Notes: generated by a model from the letters alone, not told the origin. DNA of 64,000 bases from Azorinus chamasolen (GCA_963576725.1 OY755241.1:30568853-30632852), one strand, 5' to 3'. Positions 48,280 through 58,670 are shown, counted from the stretch's first letter. A program made the numbers and translations.

Positions 48280-49270
48280 CCCTTTGTTCATAAAACGCCA
48301 TTATAAATATTCAGCTAATTGGTTCATACATTCAGTCATTGTTCCTGGCATGAATATTCATCCAACACACATGGCCGGAATGTACGCCAGCTCCGGTCTG
48401 TTTATACGTGCACTTCTGATTTGTTATTCATGGAATGAACACTCGAGGTTCGTATCGTTTATTCTCATAAATATTAGGAGAATGCCAAACGATGACATAC
48501 GCCATATCTAAACGTCTAACCTGGGAAACGAGGCTTTGTTTTCAGTTCCGTTTTTCGCCTCCCGTGCACGGGAAATTCAAACCCGATCGTAAAGAGTTCT
48601 GGATCAGAAATGAAATCTGTTGGATGCTATTTTTAGTTCCAGACCATCTGGTTGAGCTTTGATAAGTGTCTGCTGAATAATGCTCCTCTACAGAATATCT
48701 CTGCTTAGCATTTCGAAATAAACGATATTCGTTGTCTTTTCATGAACTATTATTTAGAGTGTCCAATTGTTTGGATCCTGATGAGTGACTCTTGTTTTGA
48801 TCTAGATCATTTAGATATTGTTCAAAAGTGATCAAACAAATTGGCCAAAACATTCTAAGTGTTCACATTTATCAGACGCCCAGTTGCACAATGGAACTAC
48901 ATCGTGCCAAATTACTCCGCGCGAACATTCCTAACGCTGAAACCAGTAAGTGCACTACTTTGTACTATGGAAAACAATTCATTGTTTATCCTATTAACCT
49001 TTTCGATGCTATGTTCATGGGGAAAGTGTTATCCATTGCTCTGAAAATATTTTGACAAAATGTCGAAGGAAGTATTGCCCGTGTACCATAATTGCTCTGC
49101 CTCTGTAATTATCTGCTAATATTAAAAACTCATACATTTTCCCGGGATTTTAATTGACAATATTTAATTGTTCGCCATGACTAAAACTTCCCTCCTTATA
49201 TCTCACCGTTTCCTTAATACATTATACCTCTTTACTCCTTACCAGGTCAGACTGTCCCAACAGGAACCAT
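48280..49270. other. Mostly unassigned DNA
   Basis: A B2-like right module (ATAAAACGCCATTATAAATA) lies at 48288-48320, and a half C arm TTGTTTGGATCCTGATGAG at 48767. Open frames at 48284-48511 and 48828-49055 have no splice or family support. Confidence 0.35.
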
Positions 49271-49272
49271 CT

Positions 49273-49450
49273 GGACCCATGCTTATAAAGCTTTTTAGTT
49301 GAGTCTGAGATCGTTCTCAAGCTTTTGATTGGTCAGATTTGAGTTCTCTAGCTTTTGATTGGTCAGATTTGAGCCAAAGGCTCAAATCTGACCAATCAAA
49401 AACTTGAGAACGAACTCAGACTCAACTAAAAGTTTTATAAGCATAGACCC
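49273..49450. mobile_element. Family F element inserted into a family B arm
   Basis: GGACCCATGCTTATAAAGC to TTTATAAGCATAGACCC. Outside, AACAGGAACCATCT on the left and TGATCAGGGTTTGCTCTGTT on the right are the two pieces of one B arm. Confidence 0.75.
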
Positions 49451-49745
49451 TGATCAGGGTTTGCTCTGTTTGCTTGTGTAGTTACATACATTTGATTATA
49501 CAGTTTCTATCATGAACAAATTGACCTGTTTAATAATAATCTAATCAGTAAGCATCGTAATTACTTCTAACAAGGGGTAAAGGGTTGAGAAAATACGCGT
49601 TATGCTTATAGAAAGAACCTAGAGGCATTTGAGAGCCGTATAGTTGCAGGGGTCGTTTGTTCTTAAATACAGAAAAAAACTCTCTTAACCGACAGTCCGA
49701 ACATTGTTAATCCGAAATGTTAGTAAAGAAAATATTGAGAATTTG

Positions 49746-49989
49746 TTAACCCTTTCCTCCATAAATACGACTTTCTGCGCGTCTGTAAATGTTACTTTTT
49801 GAAACCATTGTAATAAATAGAGCATTTGCTCCTATATGAGCAAAATTTATGTTTTAATGCTCTTTTTATCACAATGGTTTCAAATTACAAAAATGTTTTT
49901 GAATTTTCCTTTTCTCTAGTTAATGCTCCTTTTCGGTAGATTTATTCAAAGAGGTTGGATCTAAAATAGCCTTTGGAGGAAATGGTTAA
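49746..49989 (-). mobile_element. Family A element
   Basis: TTAACCCTTTCCTCCATA to GGAGGAAATGGTTAA with TTAA at both ends. The tip carries a 12-base intrusion, ATATGAGCAAAATTTATGTT. Confidence 0.8.
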
Positions 49990-50240
49990 TCATGTGTCTA
50001 CTTAGTGCAATGTGAAAATCAAGCAAAAGGCTCCAAGAGTAGCTTTCTTCACGACTTTCATCCTGCATTAAGCTCCATCTGTCTTAACCCTTTAGACTAT
50101 AAATACGCCTTTCTGTGCCTTTGCAAACAGAGTAGGCCCAGGTAAGACGGTTCCTGTTGGAGCCGTCTGATAAACGTCTGCTCTGTTTGCTTATGACATA
50201 GTATAGATACATGTATGATTCAATAGTTTCTGCCATGGCA
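49990..50240. repeat. Family D and B remnants
   Basis: TTAGTGCAATGTGAAAATC to TCATCCTGCATTAAGCTCCA is a decayed D. TTAACCCTTTAGACTATAAA, GCAAACAGAGTAGGCCCAGG and TCTGCTCTGTTTGC are a B copy with tip TTCCTGTTGGAGC. Confidence 0.6.
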
Positions 50241-50561
50241 GCAATTCTCTATGATAGTTTCTTTTCAATCTCTTCTAGTATTACTCAGTATCTCATCTGG
50301 ATCCAAACTTCACGTATCTGAAAAGATAATGACTGGATTCTTTCATAATGACCTAAAGACCAAAACTAATTAACTTCGTTTTTGACCTCGAGTATTATTG
50401 ATACATAATACACACGTGCATAATTGCTGATAACCACAGATGGCAGTGATAAGGGTCTAGATTATGACGTCTGGGAGTCAAGATGGAAATGCCATAACAC
50501 ATAATAACGCATCATTAAGATATTTATCGTTGTCTTGATAAGAGTGATCTCACTGACATTT

Positions 50562-50628
50562 GCAAACAGTTTGGATCCAGATAAGACTCCGAGTAACTCG
50601 GCGTCTCATCAGGATCCAAGCTGTTTGC
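50562..50628. repeat. Family C palindrome
   Basis: GCAAACAGTTTGGATCCAGA to AGGATCCAAGCTGTTTGC, tip ACTCCGAGTAACTCGG. The 71-codon frame at 50535 covers it. Confidence 0.7.
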
Positions 50629-50854
50629 CACACGGTCAATACTTTATGAAATGTTTGAACGAACCAGCAGTAAGATTGGAAGGTTTTGGGCAGACATCAG
50701 TTATACAGGGCGATAAGGGTTTACAACTGATGAGAGAGTATGTCAATTAACCCTCGACGTGCAGAGACAAATTGTGTCTGTCAAAACTCTCGTCTGTGGC
50801 ATTTTTACTTTCTTCTGATTTGTACAAGCGTTTAAGAAACTGTTAACCGAGTGT

Positions 50855-51400
50855 CAAATAGTTTGGATCCTGATTAGATACCGAGTTGCTCGGCGTCTTA
50901 TGTGACTCGCTTAGCATGATATGGGTCAATAGTTTGCCTGGTGAATTGTCCTGTATGAAATAATGACATCATAAATATCTATTTGCTAATTTTATAATGG
51001 CAAATGAACACAGCAACTGTACAGTCATATCTGTATATTATAATGTACATTGTGTATAGTTATGGTTACATAGACGATCAGAGCAGTACAGATGCCAGGA
51101 GCACGATATGATAGCATATACAGGATATGTCTCATCTTGGTCTACTCTGCTTGCAAATGTGCCAAAAGGCATCTCTATAATGTTAAGGGTTAATAATTTC
51201 CTTCATATTACGCATGTTCATGTCATTCAAGCTTGCAAACAGAGTAGACCCAGATCAGGCCTAGTGTGTTTTCTTATGAAATTATAATAGATCTGACTGT
51301 ACCATTTCTACCAATACCAAAATATCCGCTGTATGCATATGCCATTATAAATATCAGCTAATAAATATTTATGATGAAGTTATTTCTTACATGAATATTC
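50855..51400. repeat. Family C half and two family B2 elements
   Basis: CAAATAGTTTGGATCCTGAT with GAGTTGCTCGGCGTCTTA is a C copy lacking its right outer arm. B2 pieces follow at 50935-51200 (AATAATGACATCATAAATAT, TCTTGGTCTACTCTGC) and 51225-51400 (GCAAACAGAGTAGACCCAGA). Confidence 0.6.
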
Positions 51401-51416
51401 AACAAAGATTCCCGTG

Positions 51417-51631
51417 TTAACCCTTTCGCTGCCAAACTCTATCGTCTGCTAACTTTGTCGTCTGCTACACATTTTCATTCTTTTGATTTTCTTCATTTTT
51501 GTTTCAAAAACATAGTAACAGTAACAAACGGTTTGGATCCTGATGAGACGCCGAGTTACTCGGCGTCTCATCTGGATCCAAACTGTTTGCATAGGTAATG
51601 ACAGATCCGGCATTGACAGCGAAAGGGTTAA
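51417..51631 (-). mobile_element. Family C element, type example
   Basis: TTAACCCTTTCGCTGCCA to GACAGCGAAAGGGTTAA, with TTAA at both ends and 13-bp inverted ends. The palindrome at 51525-51589 is near perfect: GAGACGCCGAGTT-ACTCGGCGTCTC at the centre. The left module contains GTCGTCTGCTAACTTTGTCG. Confidence 0.85.
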
Positions 51632-51823
51632 TGTATAATCAATCTAATTTATCAATACCGATGATATCATTATTTCTTACATGAATATTCATTGAGTGAA
51701 ACATTAGTGTTCAGCATAAGAAGGAAAATCCTGTTTCTCACCGATTAATCTGATATACTTGTGCTTGAATTCACTAATACGTGCTTAAACTCAGTAAACA
51801 TAAATTGTCTTCATTTTAGTCCT

Positions 51824-52220
51824 AACCCTTTTCCTCGTGAATATTCATATACATGTAAGCAATATTGACATCACGAATATTAATTTTATTAGCTGACTTA
51901 TGATAATGGTATATAAACCCATGCTTTTTAGCTTAACTCATTCTCTCCTACTGACGCCTTATTACGCCTCTGTAAAAGTCACGTCTTGAAACCATTGTGA
52001 TAAATAGAGCATTTGCTCCATAGGAGCAAATGCTCTATTTATCACAATGGTTTCAATACTACATTTTCGGTAGATTTATTCAAAGAGGTTTGATCTAAAA
52101 GTAGTCTAGGAATGAATGAGTTAAGATATAATTTCATAAGCAAACAGAGCAGATCCTGATGAGACTGATCCCGCACGAACCACCTGATCTTGGTCTACTT
52201 TGTTGCTGAGGCGTTAAGGG
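51824..52220 (+). mobile_element. Family B2 element with nested family A element
   Basis: TAACCCTTTTCCTCGTGAAT starts the B2 left module, which stops at CATGCTTTTTAGC. After the A element it resumes as GATATAATTTCATAAGCAAA with a decayed palindrome (CTGATCCCGCACGAACC). Confidence 0.75.
51933..52124 (-). mobile_element. Family A element nested in B2, TTAA duplication
   Basis: TTAACTCATTCTCTCC to GGAATGAATGAGTTAA. The palindrome is intact at about 51988-52053 with tip CTCCATAGGAG. The outer module is shortened (TACATTTTCGGTAG). Confidence 0.85.
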
Positions 52221-52418
52221 CGTTCAGTTAAATTCAGTTAAGTAACAAACCAGATTACAACAGAATCTAATAAAACAAGTACTCTTTTATTTCAAGTTAA
52301 AAAACCAGTTCTCCGACTTCTTCATTCTTTATTTTGATTTACATGGATGTGTCGAGGTTTGGATATAGCGAAGTAAATCATAACATCTCCGAGGCTTCGT
52401 TATAAGCAAGTTTCAGTG

Positions 52419-52637
52419 TACAGTAAAACCTCTCTAAATCGGACGTTAAATCTAGTATAAATATCGGTCTTTGAGGCAGATGGCCGATAGCAGCTTAATG
52501 CAGAGTGAATGCCACACAGAAATCTACTAGAGGAGCTTTCTGTATGACTTTCACCCTGCATTAAGCAGCCATCTGCCTAAAGGTGTCTAAATTCATAGAT
52601 CTCCAATAGAGTTCCGTTTTAGAGAGGTTTTACTGTA
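52419..52637. mobile_element. Family D element, TA duplication
   Basis: TA, CAGTAAAACCTCTCTAAATC ... TTTTAGAGAGGTTTTACTG, TA. The palindrome GCTTAATGCAGAGTGAATGC to TTTCACCCTGCATTAAGC has tip ATCTACTAGAGGAGCT. Confidence 0.85.
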
Positions 52638-52687
52638 AAAGTTAATGAATTCAAGATAAGCACTGTTGTAGTGCAGTACGCACTGTG

Positions 52688-52890
52688 CAATAGAATCCCA
52701 CTCAAGCGGCCACTCATTAATTGAACATAGGAGTGTTAAACACCAGGTGGTTGCTTAATGCAGGGCAAAGGTAATACATAAAGCTCATACAGGAGCTTAC
52801 TGCAATTTTTGACCTGCATTAAGCTACCACATGCCTTACAGACCCATGATAATACCTTTTTGATGGCCGCTTAAGACAGGTTCTACTGTA
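52688..52890. mobile_element. Family D' element
   Basis: TAGAATCCCACTCAAGCGG at the left and CCGCTTAAGACAGGTTCTAC-TG at the right. Palindrome GCTTAATGCAGGGCAAAGGT to TTTTTGACCTGCATTAAGC, tip CTCATACAGGAG. Confidence 0.75.
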
Positions 52891-52989
52891 TTCACAAATG
52901 CAGAGGTAATATATTTTCTGAAAGTGGGTGATCCGTCGAAAGCAAAAGTAGATTTATTCGTAAGCTTCTTTATATTTCCACAATAACCT

Positions 52990-53040
52990 ATATTGTGACC
53001 CCTCTTTAGAATCGTCTTGAAGAGGGGTCACAACATAATT
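52990..53040. repeat. Short inverted repeat
   Basis: TTGTGACCCCTCTTTAGAAT pairs with GAAGAGGGGTCACAA around TCGTC, arms about 14 bp. Confidence 0.7.
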
Positions 53041-53115
53041 ATGATCTGGTGGGAAAATGTGATTTTGGTACATTGAACTACTTCCTTTTATCTATTTGCC
53101 TGATTCATCTGAATA

Positions 53116-53215
53116 TTGAACACTGTATTCACTGTATTGAACACCGTATTCACTGTATTGAACACCGTATTCACTGTATTGAACACTGTATTCACTGTAT
53201 TGAACACTGTAAATA
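53116..53215 (+). repeat. 21-bp tandem repeat
   Basis: About five units of TGAACACTGTATTCACTGTA T; frames across it are repeat artefacts because 21 is divisible by three. Confidence 0.85.
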
Positions 53216-53220
53216 TTCAC

Positions 53221-53456
53221 TTAACTCTTTCCCTGTTCTACTCCAACTTTCAATACCTACTGAATACTCATAGACAAAATAGTTATAATGAAATATGGAA
53301 GGTGGAAAATTGTAGCTAATTTAGAAAGTAAAGAAACAGATCTACCAAATTTCATCAACAATCATAGCAGACTCTGATCAGACGGCTCCTATATAGGATC
53401 CGTCTGATCTGGGTCTACTCTGTTTGCAACTGCGTTTATATGAAGGAAAGGGTTAA
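53221..53456 (-). mobile_element. Family B1 element
   Basis: TTAACTCTTTCCCTGTTC to GAAGGAAAGGGTTAA. Palindrome about 53355-53428, outer arm decayed (CAACAATCATAGCAGACTCT), tip CTCCTATATAGGATC. Confidence 0.75.
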
Positions 53457-53494
53457 CTCTTTGCACGCGAGCGGTTAAACCGTGATTACACAAT

Positions 53495-53560
53495 ACAAAC
53501 AGTTTGGATCAAGATGAGACCCTGCACAATGTGGCGTCTTATCAGTATCTAAACTGTTTG
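53495..53560. repeat. Family C palindrome
   Basis: CAAACAGTTTGGATCAAGAT to ATCAGTATCTAAACTGTTTG; inner arms decayed. Confidence 0.6.
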
Positions 53561-53978
53561 ACACTTTGATAACATTTTTTGCAAAGAAATGATAGAAGTT
53601 TTATTTTAAGAATCGAAGTAGATGACAATTGTTGCAGAAGAAACATTACTTAACGTGCAAATAGTTAAAAAGTAAACCATTCATTTCCAGTGTACTGAAC
53701 TAGCATTGACAAAATGCCAAAACAATTAGTTAACATAACAGCCTGTTACAGTCGAACCTTAATAAAACAACACTTAGCGAATAAACATACACGTATTTAA
53801 GTGCTGGTTTGTGAGTTTTCTGCGTTACGTTCGTCCTACATTAAAGTAAGTCTGTCTGAATGACTTGCTACCGACGAAATTGTGCTCTGCAGACTAGAAG
53901 TCATAGTCACATAAACCAAACCCGCACCAATTAGCTTGAAACGTATGAGCAGACAGAATGGCCATCACATTTCAAGTA

Positions 53979-54192
53979 TACTCAAACTTCTCTATTCGGA
54001 ACACTCGGTTTAATATCGCTGTTGGTCTTTCGGACAGGTGGCAGCTTAATGCAGGGTAAACAATCCAATCAGAGCTCCCACAGGAGCTTTTTGCATGACG
54101 TTCACTCTGCATTAAGCGGTCACCTGCCTAAAAAGATCTGAATTATTCTTTTAAAGTTTACTTAAAGTTCGGTTTACAGGAATGTTACTGTA
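53979..54192. mobile_element. Family D element, TA duplication
   Basis: TA, CTCAAACTTCTCTATTCGGA ... TTACAGGAATGTTACTG, TA. The palindrome CAGCTTAATGCAGGGTAAAC to CTCTGCATTAAGCGG has tip GCTCCCACAGGAGC. Confidence 0.7.
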
Positions 54193-54409
54193 TTACATTT
54201 TTACTACAACATGCATGCCTGAAACACACGGCTGTATGGCATTTACAAATAGCTTGGGTACAGATCAGACGCCGGTCCGTGTCTAAGCGGAGTTGTGGAT
54301 ATGATCAAACTATTTTATTTCTCTGCCAAACCGTAGTTTCCTGATATCCGTTAGAATCGCACATGGACACAGACATGTCTAGCCAATGTAGAATCTGTAG
54401 AAACAGACG

Positions 54410-54611
54410 TACAGTAAAACACCGCTAATGCGACCAACTAAAAGAGGTATAATTCTGGGTGCTAGATGCAGGTGGTAGCTTAATGCAGGACAAAAGTAAT
54501 GCAGAAAGAGGAGCTTTCTGCATTATTTTTTCCCTGCATTAAGCAACCACTTGCTTATAACAACACCCATGGTTATTCATTAAGTGGTCGCTTTAGAGGG
54601 GTTCTACTGTA
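54410..54611. mobile_element. Family D' element, TA duplication
   Basis: TA, CAGTAAAACACCGCTAATGC ... GGGGTTCTACTG, TA. Palindrome GCTTAATGCAGGACAAAAGT to TTTCCCTGCATTAAGC; the tip has lost half, leaving AAAGAGGAGCTTTC. Confidence 0.75.
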
Positions 54612-54850
54612 TTATAATTCCATAAGCAAATAGAATAGACCATGATTAGACGGCTCTTATAAGGGACTGATCTGCGTCTAATCTGTTTGCAAATGCGTAG
54701 AAAGACGTATTTGTGGAGTAAAAGGTTATCTTTATCTACAACGATTTTCAGGAGAAGTTGTTGAAACTGCATTGAGTGAAAGCATTCAGCCTTATGAAAA
54801 CAGTCAGATAGTTTGGATCTAGATGATAAGACGAGTTACACTGCATTTTC
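54600..54850. repeat. Family B and C remnants
   Basis: AAGCAAATAGAATAGACCAT to GCGTCTAATCTGTTTGC is a decayed B. CAGTCAGATAGTTTGGATC is a lone C arm. Confidence 0.5.
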
Positions 54851-55024
54851 GTTTGAACATGAGTTGTTTGTAAATTATGGACATGTCTTCATATACATTG
54901 TACTACAGGAGACCGATGTCAGAATTTCAGGAAATCAAAAGATGAAACCTGATTCTTATATATAGATGTTTATATAATTTATACGTGTCTAGGAGACTGG
55001 GTGTTGGGCTTCGACATTAACTCA

Positions 55025-55253
55025 TTAACCCATTCTCTCATAGGCTATTTTTAGATCCAACCTCTTTGAATGAATCTACCGAAAAGGAGCATTAACTAGA
55101 GAAAAGGAAAATTTTAGAATTTTGTAGTTTGAAACCATTGTGATAAATAGAGCATTTGCTCCTATAGGAGCAAATGCTCTATTTATCGCAATGGTTTCAC
55201 AAAGTGATTTTTACAGAGTCGTCAAAAGTCGTCAATATTAGGGAATGGGTTAA
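55025..55253 (+). mobile_element. Family A element, type example
   Basis: TTAACCCATTCTCTCATAGG to AGGGAATGGGTTAA with TTAA at both ends. Palindrome at about 55132-55197 with exact apex CTCCTATAGGAG (55159-55170); arms ATAGAGCATTTG / CAAATGCTCTAT. Left module TTTAGATCCAACCTCTTTGA, right module ACAGAGTCGTCAAAAGTCGT. Confidence 0.88.
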
Positions 55254-55339
55254 GCTCCATGTCTTAAGTAAACTCGTTCAAATGTATATGTATTCTGAGT
55301 TCATGTTGAAGATATGTATCTGCAAGTATTCCTTTTCCG

Positions 55340-55440
55340 TTGTTATCTTTAGAAAAATAACATGTGGAGTTAAGTGTGAAGGCACTGATCAGAATGTGCC
55401 TACAGTAGCTCTCTGATCTGGGTCCACAATGTGTGCGTGT
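55340..55440. repeat. Family B remnant
   Basis: GGCACTGATCAGAATGTGCC to CTCTGATCTGGGTCCACAAT is a shortened hairpin. Confidence 0.45.
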
Positions 55441-55547
55441 GTCCCTTGTTAGGGACAATAGGTATAACATGGGTAATTTATCTAGTTACATCCCTTTGAG
55501 GATCTGTTTCGCTTTCAATGGGTAAACAATGGTAAATGGATTTGAAA

Positions 55548-55618
55548 ATCATGCGGCGCAGTTCCAGACAGCATGCGGCGCAGTTCCAGACAGCATGCGG
55601 CGCAGTTCTTGACAGCAT
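55548..55618 (+). repeat. 22-bp tandem repeat
   Basis: Three units of GCATGCGGCGCAGTTCCAGA CA, CpG-rich. Confidence 0.85.
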
Positions 55619-55900
55619 GTTTTATAATATGCATTGCCTGGTCAGGTGTTCAGAATTATGGGACTCTGTTTGATCTGTTAGTGTGATTATGCGTGACGTA
55701 TGCGTGATTTACGTGTTCCGGTCTCCACCCTAATTACCCACACTGACAAAGCCTGTACTTAGTGACCATTGCAAATGTACTAATGGCTTCACCAGATTTG
55801 TACTAAGGGCAAATAAAGTTCTAGGACTGAAAATGAAATGTGACATATCTACCAAGTAACATGTAGCCCGTATGTGCTTACTGTCTGGTACATTTTTAAC
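55619..55900. other. Nothing recognised
   Basis: No repeat family or open frame with context. Confidence 0.35.
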
Positions 55901-55903
55901 ATA

Positions 55904-55972
55904 GGCAAACAGTGAAGACCCAGATCAGAGGGCTCCTGAAGGAGCCCTCTGATCAGGGTCTGCACTGTTTGC
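55904..55972. repeat. Family G palindrome
   Basis: GCAAACAGTGAAGACCCAGA to CAGGGTCTGCACTGTTTGC, perfect inner arms CAGAGGGCTCC-TGAA-GGAGCCCTCTG. Confidence 0.85.
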
Positions 55973-56159
55973 TGAACTCATCAATGTCAAAGACTTATTC
56001 CAGCAAATTGGTTGTTTGCTATGTCCCTCAACATGGCAAGTAGATGGGTTCCAAAGTAAGCTCTGGGCGAGTTTCCTCAATTATATTAAAAATAATTATA
56101 TATGAACCAAACTTGTATTATTGATTGTAAATACAGGAATGTTCTACAATGACAAAATC

Positions 56160-56520
56160 AGATCGATTTAACTCCATTTAAAAGCAAACATCAGGCCCTG
56201 ATATGATGGTTCCTACAATATCTCTGCATGGTCTGGGCCTGCTCTGTTTACATCTGCGTAAAACATGTGTATTTGCCAGATGAAGGGGAGTGGCATAGAC
56301 AAACAGTGTATACCCAGACTAAAAGGTCCCTGAAGGAATGCTTTGAACAAGATCTACACTGTTTGCTTTCAAACGACTACCAAAAGAATCCTTACTGACT
56401 CATTGCTGTATTTGCCTATGGAAATATAATAGATATTACTCTTCAGTTTGTACAGATACCCAAACCTCATGTGTACGTATATACCATGATAATAAAATAA
56501 ACTAATAACTACTCATGACA
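56160..56520. repeat. Family B and G remnants
   Basis: CAGGCCCTGATATGATGGTT to CTGGGCCTGCTCTGTTTAC is a decayed B; ACAAACAGTGTATACCCAGA to AGATCTACACTGTTTGC (56299-56366) a decayed G. Confidence 0.55.
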
Positions 56521-56539
56521 TTATTTATTGCACATTGAA

Positions 56540-56810
56540 TTTTTGGCACTGGACTTTTTGGCGCCAAATTTCTAATTGTCGTCTGCAACCCTGTTTTGTT
56601 GAAGCATTTTGGTAAATTAAGGAAATGATATAAATAAAATTAAATTTCAAAGGAATAAACCACAGATATAGAACTAGAGTTGAGACAAAAAGTGAAGTCC
56701 CTGATCAGACGCCGCCTTAAAAAGGCGGCGTCTGATCTGGGACTGCACTATTTGTCATGGTGCATTTTGCGACATTTGGCGGTGAAAAGTTTTAACATGT
56801 AAAGGGTTAA
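56540..56810. mobile_element. Family K element (single copy)
   Basis: Left module TTTTTGGCGCCAAATTTC pairs loosely with GCGACATTTGGCGGTGAAAA near the TTAA right end (TAAAGGGTTAA). The central palindrome, GTGAAGTCCCTGATCAGACG to CGTCTGATCTGGGACTGCAC, has tip GCCGCCTTAAAAAGGCGGC. It joins B-type outer arms to a different apex. Confidence 0.65.
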
Positions 56811-57043
56811 GAGAATCCGCGATGTTCTGTGCAGTGTCCGGTGAACTGTCCAAATATTTAAATAACTGAGCATATTCGTGGACTTTTAGTTGCTGTCTAT
56901 CATTTCCTGTTTCAGCTATCGATCACTTATTTCTCAGTCAAACACTATCTTGCTACTACTCATTATAATACCCTATGGGGAGGCGATTCTAATGAGTAGC
57001 AGTACTATAGTGTTTAGCGGAGAATATATTATAAATCGTATAT

Positions 57044-57263
57044 ACACACGGTAAATTATCGATTATTCGAACACTAAGATACGTATCATTATCGATCTTT
57101 AATACAGGTGGCAGCTTAATTCATGGTGAAAGTCATGCAGAAAGCTCCTCATGGAGCTTTCTGCATGACTTTCACTATGCATTAAGCAGCCACCTGCCTA
57201 AAAGGGTCTAAAATCTTCTATACAAAATATTCGATTAATCGGGATTTTTCTATACATGTTTAT
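57044..57263. mobile_element. Family D element
   Basis: Palindrome about 57108-57201: GGTGGCAGCTTAATTCATGG to CACTATGCATTAAGCAGCCA with tip GCTCCTCATGGAGC. Outer ends are degenerate (ATTATCGATTATTCGAACAC, ATTCGATTAATCGGGAT). Confidence 0.7.
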
Positions 57264-57375
57264 AAAAAGACTATTTTACTGAAATTTCCGAAATACTTCT
57301 CTTATCAAGTGGGCTGTTTTCTGTTTCATCTACTGCTATACCTTACCTGTGGTAGATAACATAATTATGTTCTTT

Positions 57376-57593
57376 AACTATTTTGCTGTCAAATATTGTC
57401 GTCTACAAAATGTGTCGTCTGTTACAAGTTTCGTTTGTTTAATAGTCTCCGTTTTTATTTCAAAAACATTACCACAGTGAAAACAGTTTGGACCCTGATG
57501 AAACGCCGAGTTACTCGGCGTCTCATCTGGATCCAAACCATTTGCATATATAATCACAGATGCGACATTGGTTCCGAAAGAGATAAGGTGTGA
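57376..57593 (-). mobile_element. Family C element
   Basis: TTTAACTATTTTGCTGTC to CGAAAGAGATAAGG; left module GTCGTCTACAAAATGTGTCG. Palindrome 57480-57545 has perfect centre GCCGAGTT-ACTCGGC. Confidence 0.75.
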
Positions 57594-57801
57594 CATCGAC
57601 CAAATTAAGATATAAATTGTCTCAGACTACAAGTTTTGCAGCAGACACTTCTTGGCATAGATTACCTGCGTTTTAAAGATATTCGTGGTTATTCCCCAAG
57701 TGTTCGTTTTAAAGAGAGTTTCAACTATATGTTGTTAAGCACTTTGTTTTATGGAGAACAGAATTCATACGAGAGCGTGCATTCCTGACCCTGTTTGAAT
57801 A

Positions 57802-58009
57802 TACAGTAAAACCTCTCTATAACGGCCACTAAATTGCATCAAGTATTTTGCGTTAAAGGTAGGTGGTTGATTAAAGCAGGGTGAAAGTAAAACAGAACGC
57901 TCCTATAGGAGCGTTCTGTTTTACTTTCACATTGATTTAAGCAACCAACTGCCCTAAATATCAACTAATTAACATACTTTAGTGGCCGTTATAGAGAGGT
58001 TTTAGTGTA
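57802..58009. mobile_element. Family E element, type example
   Basis: TA (57802-57803), CAGTAAAACCTCTCTATAAC ... GTTATAGAGAGGTTTTAGTG, TA (58008-58009). The palindrome AGCAGGGTGAAAGTAAAACA to TGTTTTACTTTCACATTGAT has exact apex CTCCTATAGGAG (57900-57911). This is the only E copy here with both inner arms. Confidence 0.88.
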
Positions 58010-58224
58010 GTCCTCTAAAATGTATCAGTTGTTTTGTTCAGGATTAATATTTATATCTCCTGAGAAAAGCAAATGTCATGTTATAATGTCAAACACTGGA
58101 ATTCTGCGCAGATGCTCGACTACTAATTATTTATGATGGGTGGTAACTTTATGTATATATCTGTGAAGTTGCGATTAGCTAAGGACGAACCACTTCAAAA
58201 CGCTCTTGGGAAGACTTATGTTTT

Positions 58225-58425
58225 ATCCTTAACCATTTTAATCCGGGACAGACATGTATGTACTGCTATTTGCAAACAGTGTAGACCCAGATCAGAGGGA
58301 TCCTAGAGGAACCCGCTGATTAAGATCTGCACTGTTTGTCATTCAAAATCATCTATTAAGTTTAAGCCTTTCATACGGAGTGGACTCTATATTAAAATTC
58401 CACTCCCAGGATGAAAGAGTTAACT
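58225..58425 (+). mobile_element. Family G element
   Basis: TTAACCATTTTAATCCGGGA to CAGGATGAAAGAGTTAA. Palindrome 58272-58338, tip ATCCTAGAGGAAC. Confidence 0.65.
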
Positions 58426-58494
58426 TTCTTGGGAGAAAGAAACACAGAACGAAAAGCCCTTGAAGCGAAAAATAATCCACGCGAACTTATTACA

Positions 58495-58526
58495 TTTGAC
58501 GTCATTGACGTGACCAGTATAAATAC
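58495..58526 (+). promoter_or_regulatory. CRE-like and TATA-like motifs
   Basis: TGACGTCATTGACGTGACC followed by TATAAATA about 17 bases later. No exon follows on the + strand; chance or a repeat-borne motif is likely. Confidence 0.2.
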
Positions 58527-58603
58527 GCCTCTATTTAGTTCACTGAATTCGCCGGAAAACGGCTCACAGGGCATGTTGTAATGGGTGAATCTGTGATTAC
58601 CTA

Positions 58604-58670
58604 TGCAAACAGTTTGGATCTAGATCCGACACCGAGTAGGTCGGCGTATTATCAGTCTCCAAATTGTTTT
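58604..58670. repeat. Family C palindrome
   Basis: GCAAACAGTTTGGATCTAGA to ATCAGTCTCCAAATTGTTT, tip ACCGAGTAGGTCGG. Confidence 0.65.

Noticed and set aside
58392..58574. 60-codon minus-strand frame
   Set aside because: It ends in the outer module of a family G element and has no family resemblance.
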